DNA of 64,000 nucleotides from Gonatopus flavifemur (lineage: Eukaryota > Arthropoda > Insecta > Hymenoptera > Dryinidae): positions 62,001-126,000 of the forward strand of contig JAFFJZ010000046.1 of assembly GCA_018340375.1 (NCBI GenBank). The letters run 5' to 3'. Every line of letters starts with the position of its first letter. The first letter of the stretch is position 1. The translations under genes and the position numbers were made by a program. Shown in pieces: positions 31,913 through 43,029 of this stretch. The notes under the pieces were generated by a model, which saw only the letters and a list, made by a program, of their open reading frames with translations, was not told where the DNA came from and searched no databases.

Positions 31913-33944
31913 CAGGGTGGGGCATTTAAAGTGTCGCGGGCGTTTTTTCCAAAAATAAAATGAGATACGAGAAAATTTTTCGGACAAAAATTGTAGGGTA
32001 TCGAGGGGGACATCCGATGGTGGCCTTGGCTTTGACCTCAAATCTCATCTTCAAGGGCATTCTGAGGTCAACTCTTGTTTTTTAAATAGCATCTCATATT
32101 TTTTACTGCAGATTTGAATTCTAGGTCAAAAACCAAGAAACTTTTGTCTGAACCATTTTCCTGAAATCCGCAAAGATGGCGCTCTAATCGATATTGTTCC
32201 ATACTGAATCTGACATTAGAATAACTCGAAAACGAAGGGTCTTGGAGGAGAATGTTTCGGACAAAAGTTGTCTGATTCCAAGGGGGACCCCTTGAACTGA
32301 AACGGAGGTGATGGGGTATAACAGACAAAACACAACACATTTCAATCGTCTACATCACTTGGATAATTTTAATGCAGTAGATGCTCAAAATGATGGCCTT
32401 CGACTTCAATACACATTTCAAAACGTTTTACAAAAGATTGCTGAACTCGTGCTAAAATATCTTCATTGATGCTCGCGCAAGCATTGATGATTCGTTGACG
32501 CATATTCTCAGGTGTAGTCGGTGCTTGTTGATGAACTGTATCTTTTATGTATCCCCATAAAGAAAAATCTGGAGAAGTAAGATCCGGAGAACGGGCAGGC
32601 CAATGAACTGGTCCACGACGTCCTATCCATCGTCCAGGATAATCTCTGTCCAATATTTCTCGAGCTGTGACTGCATAATGGGATGGACAACCATCGTGTT
32701 GATACCACATATTCAATCGTTCCTGAATAGGTATGTCTTCACGTAATGTTGGAAGTACTTGATCTAAGGAATGTCTGTACTTCTCTCCATTTAGCGTATC
32801 TGCAATGGAGTACGGTCCAATTACTCGAGATCGAAAAATACCACACCAAACATTCACAGCCCATTGTCTTCGATGCTCTACTTGACGTAACCATCTTGGA
32901 TTTTCTGTCGCCCAGTAATGCATATTATGTCGATTTACTTGACCATGATTGGTGAACGTCGACTCATCAGAAAATAATATGTTGATGAAGTTGTTATTGT
33001 GCATTTGCGCTAGACCCCATCGACAAAACTGTACACGATTTTCGAAATCATCACCGTGAAGGTCTTGATGCAAACAAATGTGATACGGATTGAATTTGTG
33101 ACGTTCCAGTATTCGAAGAACACTTCTTCGAAAAATTCCCGAATGGAGTTCAATTTCACGAGAGCTCACGTGTGGATTATTGGCTACTGCAGCTAGTACA
33201 TTAACTTCCGCATTTTTTCCGCTAACAGTTCTCATTCGATGTCGTTTTTCCCTTGTAACACTTCTCGTTTCTGAGAATAATTTTGTAATGCGTTGAAAAT
33301 ACCTAATGGATGGCGTTGTTCTTTCAGGAAATCGTTCTGCATACAAGTCATATGCTTGTCTGGGGTTCTTATGCACTTCACCGTAAATGTAGATCATATC
33401 GATCTTTTCAGAAACCGTGTATCGGATATCCATGATTTCCAATTCGTCATAAACCAAGTAATAATCAAATGTAACTGACAAACTGACTTTCAAAATCGTG
33501 AATTTTCACTGAACCCCGTCGTTTGTTTACATCGCGTGAGCTCTGAATGGTGGTAATGTAGACGATTGAAATGTGTTGTGTATTGACAACTTTTGTACGA
33601 AACATTCTTTTGCAAGACCCTTCGTTTTCGAGTTATTCGAATGTCAGATTCAAAATGGAACAATATCGATTAGAGCGCCATTTTTGCGGATTTCAGGAAA
33701 ATGGTTCAGACAAAAGTTTCTTGGTTTTTGACCTAGAATCCAAATCTGCAGTAAAAAATATGAGATGCTATTTAAAAAACAAGAGTTGATGTCAGAATGC
33801 CCTTGAAGATGAGATTTGAGGTCAAAGCCAAGGCCACCATCGGATGTCCCCCTCGGTACCCTACAACTTTTGTCCGAAAAATTTTCTCGTATCTCACTTT
33901 ATTTTCGGAAAAAACGCCCGCGACACTTTAAATGCCCCACCCTG
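31913..33944. mobile_element. Tc1/mariner-superfamily element, copy B (DD41D)
   Basis: 2,032 bp, same ends and same length as copy A, with TA duplications at 31911-31912 and 33945-33946. The near identity, including the long terminal repeats, points to very recent movement of both copies or one copy giving rise to the other. Confidence 0.94.
32369..33493 (-). CDS. Transposase, DD41D, copy B
   Basis: 374 residues, identical to copy A except Arg instead of His at residue 251 (LPTLREDIP). The same catalytic residues D176, D267 and D309 and helix-turn-helix are present, with no stop. If expressed, it could act on the ends of both copies. Confidence 0.92.
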   Translation of the reverse strand: MKVSLSVTFDYYLVYDELEIMDIRYTVSEKIDMIYIYGEVHKNPRQAYDLYAERFPERTTPSIRYFQRITKLFSETRSVTREKRHRMRTVSGKNAEVNVLAAVANNPHVSSREIELHSGIFRRSVLRILERHKFNPYHICLHQDLHGDDFENRVQFCRWGLAQMHNNNFINILFSDESTFTNHGQVNRHNMHYWATENPRWLRQVEHRRQWAVNVWCGIFRSRVIGPYSIADTLNGEKYRHSLDQVLPTLREDIPIQERLNMWYQHDGCPSHYAVTAREILDRDYPGRWIGRRGPVHWPARSPDLTSPDFSLWGYIKDTVHQQAPTTPENMRQRIINACASINEDILARVQQSFVKRFEMCIEVEGHHFEHLLH

Positions 33945-33946
33945 TA

Positions 33947-35075
33947 TATTGACTCGTGGATTGACGGCAGATCGATACTGCAAGATTGTGAAATGGGAAA
34001 CACGTGGAATAAGATACGGGTTGATAGTATTCACACATAATGTACTGGATGAATTGTCAAAACTCAACACTTCAGTTCATTCAAAACCCCAACTGAGTTT
34101 GAAGCGAACGGTTACGAATCGGAGTCATCGCAGTGGTGCTCTTGGCAATGTATTTTTCAGGAAAACGGAAGATATATCAATTTCCTCTCCGGCTGCGAGT
34201 GTATCACGGCGTGAGAAAAAGATCGGCCCTTTTCTCGTGAAGTCCAACTTATCTCTCTCCAGGTAAGCGATTCAACGATGATCACACACATGGATTCATG
34301 GATACGACGGAATGCAATAAAGAGGGAATGCGCAATGAGTTTGATTCAGTAGATCACGCATTCGACAACATGAGATTGACGGAGAGATCATCGGAATTGA
34401 ATGAATCAAAGAGAAGGACTATCACAGTGACGGATGAATTGAATCATAATATTGGGAGTTCATCTCAATGTTCGAATGGAATATGATGATTTGAGGTAGA
34501 TTCTTTACAATTCTTAACACTGTAACTCCTTCAAAGGTGCAGTTCAGAATATTCATTCTCGAAGGTCGCTCAAAATTGAAGAACATTTCTCAATCCGTCG
34601 CTGTTGATGTTTTTGAGCGACCTCAAAAGATTCATATCAATACCCAATGTGTACTATTACTCCCGATGAGCACGTTGATGGATGAGAATATCCCATGGAA
34701 AGGGGAAGAATTCCGATACATCACGAGGATATAAATTTTTCTAATGAATAAATTGAATGAATTCAAGAGATTCAATCAATCCAATTACTTGAATTGCACT
34801 GATTCATAAGATTGATTGATTGATCTGAAAACTGTTGGGAATATATTATTCCTTTCATGATTTCCGAGTTTCCACTCGGAAGACCCGGAACTAGTCGATT
34901 GACAAATGTTCATCATTCCCAAACGACTGTGGGAAATGGACATTCTAAGCCCCACCTTTGGGGAAGTTACTATTCCTTCAGGCACTGAATTTCAACGCAA
35001 CGAGGGGAAGAATCGTAGAATAAAAGAAAGTGAACTTGAATGATTGCCAGAATTTCGAAGAACCTTCAGCGCCCT
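33947..35075. other. No recognised gene
   Basis: About 1.1 kb with only short open frames and no motif recognised. A direct TTGAATGAATTCAAGAGATTC-like AT-rich region near 34750 is low complexity. Confidence 0.4.
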
Positions 35076-36090
35076 CTTAAAAATTCTCTCTCTCAGTTGA
35101 TTCCCGGAGAGGGCTCTAAGCACATCCTAGAGAGAGGTGTGAACCCCCTTTTGTAAGTTATTAGTGCGATACCTGTCCTAGGACCTATCCGCACCGACTC
35201 CCCACGGAGTTCGGAGCTGGGATACGCTCAGCCAGCACGGCCGACTCCTCTGGTCGACCTACCAGTTAGGCCCTTCCTGAGCATCCTTAGTCCAGTTCCC
35301 CTACTGGTTGCGTCAGGTCCCTTCTAAACCCTAGCTCGCTATGCAGGCGAAGCACCCAAACTGTACAACGCGAAGTTCAGTCGCCAAGGACCGGTGACAC
35401 CAAAATTCTCTCGTTCAGCTCGCGAACTGTGGAACCGCGGTTGCAAAGGGCACAGACCCAGGTCTCACGTTCGATGACAGACTTGGAAAAACCCCCATTC
35501 TCAGCTCCTGATTTCATTAAATCAGTCACATCATGAAATGGAGTAGACCATCCCCTCGCGAGGAAGCATCCTAATTAGCCACCTGACCGAACCACGTTGT
35601 GAGTCGGGCAGGCGTTGCCCAGCGTGGACTACGTAGAGCTGGGATGCCAGCAAAGCTCCACCTCATGCAGGGAGATCAGGCGACAAGCCCATCATCCTCT
35701 CAATTAGGCCAAGAGAGATGCAAGCTGCCGTTGCAGTCCTGCGCGGCGTCTCGAGGTTAGCTCACAGCCTTTTCCGTTAGCCGCTCCGCCCTCCAGAAGG
35801 CTGGCGCGACAACGTTGCCCGGCCCCTCCCCCCCACGGAGGTGGAGATAGGCATATGGTGTAAAATCTCATGACCAGCGAGGATACCTGCAACATGACTA
35901 CACCCACAACCGGTATTCCTGCATGAATCACTGACAGCACCGGAGTCCTGCGATACAAGGGGCCCCTTTTCGGAACCTCCGAGCACCAGGGCCTCAGTGC
36001 CCACGCTCACATGCAATTTCCTAAGTTGCAGGGCAGCCCTTATGTCCGGGAATCGCTGAATAACGGACTTGGCCACCTTTTGGGACTAGA
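35076..36090. other. GC-rich block of unknown origin
   Basis: Sharply richer in G+C than all surrounding DNA, with inverted short motifs (for example CTCCCCACGGAGTTCGGAGC near 35200). The minus strand has two overlapping frames of 84 and 99 codons (35704-35958, 35777-36076) rich in Gly, Ser and His. This composition is common at the ends of R1- or I-clade LINEs, but I see no RT or endonuclease motif, so no family is assigned. Confidence 0.35.
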
Positions 36091-36242
36091 TATCAACACA
36101 TGTAAAACTAATACATTCCCATACGGAACACAGAAAAACATAATCGTCGGGTTTTCTATGCCACTCTGATATGTGTATTGAGGGATGCTATCAATGGTGA
36201 TCCCGCGTCTTTCTAGACGAAGGCTTTGATTTTTGATTTGTA

Positions 36243-36654
36243 AATAGCAGAAGTGATGAACTGAGTGGAGGAGCAAGTGCAATTGGAATGGCAGATTCAA
36301 GGTGAAAATGTCAGCATGTTGAGATTTGCGGATGACATAGCTATATCAGCTGGAGAAGGTGAATGAGAAGAGGAGTCTCCTCAGACAGGTCGTGGAAAGG
36401 AGGAGTAGTCTGATAGGACACACAATGAGGCATGATAGCTCATTCAAAACAATATTGGAATGAGAAATGAATGATAAAACTCGAGAAGGTAGACCTGGAT
36501 TAAATCATTTGACGCAAATTATACATCATAAGGGTTGTCGTAGATATGCAGGAATCAAGCGGTTAGCGAATCATAGACAGGGTTGGAGGATTTCATCAAA
36601 TCAGTCATGAGACTGATCACTTCAGGATGATGATGATGATGATGATGATGATAT
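36243..36654 (+). pseudogene. RTE-like LINE copy 2, short deleted copy
   Basis: LRFADDIAIS at about 36318-36350 is followed directly by a segment matching the C-terminal part (SLIGHTMRHDSSFKTILE-like), so several hundred bp between them are deleted. It ends in a (GAT)n tail at 36628-36652, directly before the palindromic mariner. Confidence 0.75.
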
Positions 36655-37186
36655 TATATATCATGTATACAGGGTGGGGCATTTATCTTGAGACAACGAA
36701 ATATCTTGGTGGGATCACCTTTTATTGAAAAATGTCCCTCGCAAGAGTTGTAGGGTGTCAAAGGGGCTATCCAACAGTGACCTTGAAAATGTCCTTGATC
36801 TCGATCTTCAAGGTCATTTGAAGGTCGAGTTAGAAATTTCATATGCGACCCCCCCCCCCTATTTGACCCCGGGAATGAAAAGATTGGGAAATTTTACGTC
36901 GAGATATGACCTTGACCTCAGGGTTGGGGCAATACCAAGATGATTCCAAGGTCAAATTAGGAGGAATTTTGTCATACGAGAGGTGTTGTGCAACACGGAG
37001 GCTGGAACAGGCAGAACCTTGAAATGACCTTGACCTTCAAGGTCGTTTGGAGGTCACCTTAGAAATTGAACGAGTTTGTTATTGAAGGAGTTCGTTTTTG
37101 TCTTGTTACCGTGGGTCGGGGTGCTTGTTTTCGGTGAGTCCTCTTGCCTCTCACAATTTTGGATGCTTGTTCCATTCGAAATCAAG

Positions 37187-38245
37187 TTATTTCAACAAAT
37201 GTCCGAATTGGTGACCTTCAACTCCAATGCACTCATTGATCCGTACTTCAGTAGATCGTACATAACTTCGAAACATACTAGGTGGTATTTTGGCACAAGC
37301 ATCCTTGATTCGCTGTATCATGTTTCCTCGAGATGTTGGCACTTGTTCGTGAACTTCGCTCTCCAAGTAACCCCATGAAAAGAAGTCTGGCAAGGTGAGG
37401 TCTGGCGATCTTGCTGGCCAATTTACTGAACCACTCCGTCGAATTTACGATCTGAAACTTGACGGACAACTTGAGAATAATGCGCTGGACATCCATCGTG
37501 TTGAAACCACATTTGTTGCCTCACAGTCAACGTTACGTCTTCAAGTAAAAGCGGAAGTTGGTTTTCCAAAAAATCACGGTATTTTCCGCCGTTTGAGTGA
37601 CCCTTGATGAAGTGTGGACCCACAACCTGGTCATCAATTATCCCACACCAAACGTTCACAGACCATTGACGTTGATGTTCGACTTGACGGAACCAATGTG
37701 GATTTTCATTACTCCAGTAGTGCATGTTATGCCTATCAACCGTGCCATGGTTGGTAAAAGAGGACTCGTCCGAAAATAGCACTTGAGCAAAAAAATCAGG
37801 ATCTAATTGGATTTGTTGACGTGCTCATTGGCAAAAAATAATTCGGTTTTGAAAATCATTACCATGGAGTTCTTGATGCAATGAAACGTGGTAGGGGTGA
37901 TATTTTTGTTTCTTCAATATCCTGCATACACTACGTCACGAAATTTCAGAATCATGTTCGATCCCTCGAGTATTGACATGAGGATCAGCATTCACTGCAG
38001 CTAATACAGGAATTTCATTGTCGAATCCAGTAACTGTGTTGCGACGGACTCTTTTTATGTTTCCCACACTTCCCTCTTCCATGAGTGTTTAACGACCCGA
38101 TAAAAAGATGCTCGAGATCCCACGTTGTTTGGAAAACGTTCAGCATGAAGTGTAACAGCGGCATGAACATTTCTGGCACATTCACCATGAATGAGGATCA
38201 TTTCTATTCTTTCTTCGACAGGATTGGCCTCCGTTATTGGAAGGA
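37187..38245 (-). pseudogene. Decayed transposase of the palindromic element (minus copy)
   Basis: LFSDESSFTNHGTVDRHNMHYW (about 37782-37720) holds catalytic D1 and MWFQHDGCPAHYS holds D2. A further frame holds FFSWGYLESEVHEQVP and ends ECIGVEGHQFGHLLK at 37187. The order and motifs match the DD41D transposases at 19120 and 32369, but the identity is low. Stops and frameshifts occur at about 37400 and between 37790 and 38245. Confidence 0.8.
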
Positions 38246-38489
38246 AGTTTTACAGAGACGGAATTCAGGAAGAAATTAGCAGTCAGCAAAAGAAAAGATT
38301 GGAGAAATGAGAATACACAAATCACGATATTCGTTGACGTGCCGAGTTATGAACCGAAAATATCGAGAGACGGAACACAATTACACACACCGGTTCGATG
38401 TGGTATGTTTTGTTTTCATGCAATGCTTTGAATTCAACGACCGTGTACGACTATGTTTATGCCCGTGTTTGTGTGCCTTTGGTGTTGAA

Positions 38490-39223
38490 TAATTGATCAC
38501 AAGGTTGTGAGTGAGTGCACACTTCATTGAAGGTAATTCAAACCATGGGAAATATCGTGATCTTTTGAGAAACCAACTCCCACTTTTGCTTGTGGACGTA
38601 ATGTCAGCTGTAAACCAACAAATGTCGTTACAAGGCAACAAATGTGTGGCTCAGATTGACGTTCATTCAGGCTTTTTGAAAATTTCAATGAGTGCACTGC
38701 CCGAATGCATTCCAAAAACATAAAAAAAAATCCTCGCTAAAACACTCCACTATCTCTCAATAAGAACAGGTGCCACGGGGCACCTACTTTTCCCCATTTG
38801 CTTTTACCTTCATTAATATGTAATTATGGAGACCAACTATTAGGAAAGTATGATTTCCATACGGTTTCAATCAGTTATCCATGTACTCTTTGAAAAAAAT
38901 TTTCCAATTTTAGAAATTTCAAGATGGCAGCTTCTACAATTCGATCAGTTATGATTTTTTGAAGTGTCATACTAAAACCTCCATCTTGAAATCTCCGAAA
39001 TTGAGAATCTCTTGCGAGAAGTACATGGAAAGCTGGATGAAACCGTATTAGAATGATAGTTTCCTGATAGATCCCTGGCGGAAAAATTTTGTTCAATTTT
39101 ATTCACATTTGGCACAGCGGGGTTCCAATGAAATTCAACAAAATTCCGTGAACTTGGACGAACTCACGGATCAATGAATGCATCGGAGTTGAAGGTGACC
39201 AATTTGAGCATTTGTTGGAATAA
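38490..39223 (+). pseudogene. Decayed transposase of the palindromic element (plus copy)
   Basis: The plus strand carries SAHFIEGNSNHGKYRDLLRNQLPLLLVDV (38511-38600), parallel to GPHFIKGHSNGGKYRDFLENQLPLLLEDV of the minus copy. About 500 bp later comes the end RINECIGVEGDQFEHLLE with TAA at 39221-39223. The middle is unrelated or degraded. The two copies face each other head to head. Confidence 0.75.
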
Positions 39224-39677
39224 GTTTATTCCAAACAAAAAAACCATTCAAAACGGTGAGAGGCGAGGGGACTCGCCGGAAACAAGCACCCTGACCCATG
39301 GTAACACGACAAAAATAGACTCGTTCAATAACGAACTCGTTTAATTTCCAAGGTGACCTTCAAACGACCTTGAAGGTCAAGGTCATTTCAAGGTCCTGCC
39401 TGTTCCAGCCCCTGTGTTGCACAACACCTCTCGTATGACAAAATTTCTTCTCTTTCGACCTTGGAATTATCTTGGTATTGCCCCGACCTTGAGGTCACGG
39501 TCATATCTCGACGTGAAATTTTCCGCTCTTTTCATTCCCGGGGTCGAATAGGGGGTGTTCCATTTGAATATTTGAACTTGACCTGCAAATGACCTTGGAG
39601 ATCGAGATCAAGGACATTCCCAAGGTCACTGTTGGATAGCCCCTTCGACACCCTACATCATCATGAAGTAATCAGTC

Positions 39678-40130
39678 TTACGACTGGTTTGATGAAACCA
39701 TCCACCCCTGTCTATTATCCGCCAAACGTTTAATTTCTACATATCTACTACATCCCTTGTCTTGTACGATTTGCTTCATATAACTTGCTCTAGGTCTACC
39801 TTTACCAGTTTTACCATTCATTTTCCCTTCCAATATTGTTTTCAATAAACTCTCATGCTGTAATGTGTGTCCTATAAGATTGCTTCTCCTTTTCACGATG
39901 TGTTTCAAAAGATTCCTTTCTTCATTTATCTGCTCGAGTACTTCTTCATTTTTGACTTTGTCTATCCATTTTATTCTGAGCATCCTCCTATAACACCACA
40001 TTTCAAAAGCTTCAAGTCTTCGTTGATCAGTTTTCCCCATTGTCCAAGTTTCGCAACCGTATAATGCTGTGCTCCAAACGTAACTTTTCAAGAATTTCTT
40101 CCTTCCTTCAAGCTTATATTTTTTGAGCAT
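39678..40130 (-). pseudogene. LINE copy 3: C-terminal domain
   Basis: YGCETWTMGKTDQRRLEAFE, then RRSNLIGHTLQHESLLKTIL and GRPRASYMKQIVQDKGC, the usual C-terminal region of RTE-like proteins. Copies 1 and 2 keep parts of it. Confidence 0.85.
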
Positions 40131-41179
40131 AATAACTGTCTCTTTTGATAAAAAGCCTGTTCCCCTTGTGCTATTCTTGCTCTTATATCTCTTTCGCTTT
40201 TGCCGTTCTCTGTAATTATGCTTCCTAGATATTTGAATTCTTTCACCTGTTCAATTGTCTCGGTATCTATTTTGATTCTCGTTCTTCTAGCTGTTTTCGC
40301 TGCTGTACACATCATGAATTTCGTTTTGTCTTTATTTATATTCATACAATAGTTATCTGGTAATATTGTTTTCATAGTGTTGAGAATATTTTCTAACTCA
40401 GTACTACTCGTGGCCAAGATAGCTATGTCATCCGCGAATCTCAACATACTAATATTTTCTCCCTGAATCTGTAATTTCGATTGAATTTCCTCCTTCACTT
40501 CGTTCATTGCTTCTTTTATATATAGATTGAACATCAGTGGCGATAATGAGTATCCTTGTCTCACCCCTCTTCTTATTTGTGCTTCCCCTTCCTGACCCTC
40601 TATGTCTATTATTGCACTTTGATTCTTATATAATTCGTATATTATTCTTCTATCTTGATAATTCATTCCCACCTTCTTCAGGATCGCAAACATCTCCTCC
40701 CAGTCCACATTATCGAAAGCCTTTTGTATATCTACAAAACCTATGTACACAGATTTCTTCAGCGCTATCCTTTTCTCTATTACTGCCCTGAGTGCTAAGA
40801 TTGCTTCTCGCGTTCCCCTATTTTTTCTTAAACCAAACTGATCCTCTGCCAATCTACTCTGTATTTTATTTTTCATCCTCCTGTATATAATTTTGGTCAG
40901 TATTTTCGAAGCATGTGAAGTTAAACTGATCGTTCTGTAGTTCTCGCATTTGTCTGCCCCTTGTTTTTTCGGGATAGCGACAATTTTATTCTTTTGGAAA
41001 TCTTCCGGTACTTCTCCTTTTTCGTACATATCTCTAATCAATTCAAACAGTGCGTCGCGAGTTCCTTCACTGGAGGCTTTGATAAGGTCCGCACTTATGC
41101 CATCTATGCCTGGCGCTTTATTATTTTTCAATTCTTTCAAAGCCTTGTCGAATTCTGATCTCAATATCGAATCTCCCAA
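40088..41179 (-). pseudogene. LINE copy 3: reverse transcriptase
   Basis: NKAPGIDGISADLIK, KKQGADKCENYRTISL, VYIGFVDIQKAFDNVDW (motif A aspartate), RRGVRQGYSLSPLMFNLY and SMLRFADDIAIL (motif C catalytic aspartates) occur in the order of an RTE-type RT. A frameshift near 40140 follows, after KNISLKEGR. Confidence 0.9.
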
Positions 41180-41209
41180 TTCTTCCTCATCTACATCCTC
41201 CCCCTTCTC

Positions 41210-42151
41210 TTATAGTGCTATATCATCGTTTCCTCTATACAAGTCTTCCAAATGATTGATCCACTGTTCTATTTTCTCTTCCGTTTTTATCAATTGTCGT
41301 CCTAGAGAGTTTCTAATCTTATTGCTTCTAGATTTCATTTGTCCGAAAAGTCTTTTAATAATCCTATAAGCTTCATCTATTTTCCCTAAATGCAATCTCA
41401 TTTCTATTTCCTGACATTTCTCTTCTAACCACTGTTCTTTTGCTTTCCTTGATTCTCTTATTATTTTATTTCTCAATGATTTGTATCGTTGCTGGCCTTC
41501 TTGGCTATCATTATTCTCGTATTTTCTTCTTTCATTTATCAATTCTAAAATTTCTCCCGTTATCCATGGGTTTTTAGCTTCTACTCCATCATTCTTCGAA
41601 ATCTTATCCGCACATTCTCTCATATTCCCCTTCATCTTTGTCCATCTCCTCTCTATTCCCAAGTCTTTCTCTTTTTGATCTCCCAATTTTTCATCCAACA
41701 TTTTCTCGAATGCCTCATGTGTTTGTTTTTGCTTGAGGTTCTCCAAATTCCATCTTTTCTGCATTTTCCTTTTCTTCTCCAGAGATTTGAATTTCAGAGA
41801 ACATTTCATCATCAACATATTATGATCACTATCTATATCTGCACCGGGATAAGTTTTACAGTTTTTCACTTGGTTTCTAAATCTTTGTTTCACTAATATG
41901 TAATCAATTTGGTATCTTGCTGTATCTCCTGGCATTTTCCAAGTGTAGATTCTTCTTGGATGATTTTCGAATAAAGTGTTTGTGATAACCATCTTATGAT
42001 TTTCACAAAATTCGACCAAACGTTGTCCTCTATCGTTCCTCCTCCCTAACGCGAAGTCTCCTATAATGTTGTCCTCTTTTCCTTGTCCTACTACCGCATT
42101 CCAATCCCCCATCACTATCAAATTCTCTTCTCCCTTCACATATTCTATCAC
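41210..42151 (-). pseudogene. LINE copy 3: endonuclease C-terminus and linker
   Basis: GDWNAVVGQ (catalytic Asp/Asn, near 42105) and DIDSDHNMLMMK (catalytic SDH, near 41830) complete the endonuclease. A charged linker of about 200 residues follows. TAA at 41210-41212 separates it from the RT in the same frame. Confidence 0.85.
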
Positions 42152-42660
42152 TCCTTCTATTTCTTCGTACGTTTTTCAATATCTTCCTCCGAATATGCAG
42201 ATGTGGGCATGTATACTTGGACTATGACTGTGTCTACCGGTTTTGTTCTGATTCTAACCATCATCACACGTTCATTATGTTGCGAATAATTTTCTATTCT
42301 ATTTCCCACTCTTTTATGCATCACAATTCCCACACCTGCTTGACCGTTCTTTGATCCTGTATGAATTATTCTATAATCCCCACTCCAGAAATCGCCCTCT
42401 TGTGGCCATCTCATTTCGCTAATCCCCATTACGTCTATATTCAACCTATTCATTTTTAATTTCAAATTTTCTAATTTTCCCGCTTGCTTCAGTGATCTAA
42501 CATTCCACGCTCCGACTCGAAGAATGTTGTTTCTTTTCCCTATCCTATTCTTCGGTTTTCGTTCCTTGCTGATGAAGCTTCCTCGAGCAGCCTCCACCCG
42601 GAGATCCGAACGGGAGACTAGTTTGCCTCCGGAATATTTTACTCGAGAGAGCGCCATCAT
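42152..42660 (-). pseudogene. LINE copy 3: apurinic endonuclease, N-terminal part
   Basis: Frame starts MMALSRVKYSGGKLVS. It has LRVGAWNVRSLKQAGK (catalytic Asn) and VMGISEMRWPQEG (catalytic Glu), motifs of the RTE/BovB-type endonuclease often mislabelled craniofacial development protein 2. It ends in a frameshift around 42155, after YMPTSAYSEEDIE. Confidence 0.85.
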
Positions 42661-43009
42661 GTATTCATTAATTTGTTCATTTGTTTTTGTTACATAATAT
42701 TCCAGGTTAGGAAAAAGCTTTCATTTCCTCGGGAAGTATTGAAACATATCAAGGAAGGTAGTTTCCCCTTGCTTTCCTTCCGTTTGATTTTGCCGATGTT
42801 TCTGGCATCAGGATGATTTCGTTTCTCTCAGTTTGTATTCCTTCTCTTGAGTAGTTTATTCCACTCAAAGAAAAAGACCCAACTCTGAGATACTTATCCT
42901 CCCCACCACGTAAAGGAAGCAGAGACTACCAGGGATGGATAAAAAGGATATCAAGGACAGGTATCATGAATATCCCCCTGGAAGACCCGCAATCATCCAC
43001 GGGGAGGCG

Positions 43010-43026
43010 ACACCCTACAACTTTTT
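43010..43026 (+). repeat. Left copy of the 17-bp duplication flanking the mitochondrial block
   Basis: ACACCCTACAACTTTTT, identical to 60081-60097. Both belong to the arm of the palindromic mariner, so the block was inserted there and duplicated its target. Confidence 0.8.
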
Positions 43027-43029
43027 TTT

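Larger units (their letters stand above)
36670..39657. mobile_element. Palindromic Tc1/mariner-superfamily element, main part
   Basis: Starts CAGGGTGGGGCATTTATCTTG after TA (36668-36669). Its right end is the inverse repeat at 39224-39657 and, after two later insertions, 60098-60168 followed by TA. The inverted arms are about 520 bp and contain many AAGGTCA motifs. Inside are two decayed transposase sequences head to head: minus strand 38245-37187 and plus strand 38490-39223. This is either a foldback derivative or two fused copies. Confidence 0.8.
39658..43007 (-). mobile_element. RTE-like LINE copy 3, nearly full length
   Basis: 3,350 bp on the minus strand, bounded by an exact 12-bp target duplication CGACACCCTACA (39646-39657 and 43008-43019). 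The 3' end (low coordinate) has a short ATGATGA tail. It encodes endonuclease and reverse transcriptase in one original frame, now broken by two frameshifts (near 42155 and 40140) and one stop (41210-41212). Its duplication lies inside the right arm of the palindromic mariner, so it is younger than that element. Confidence 0.9.
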
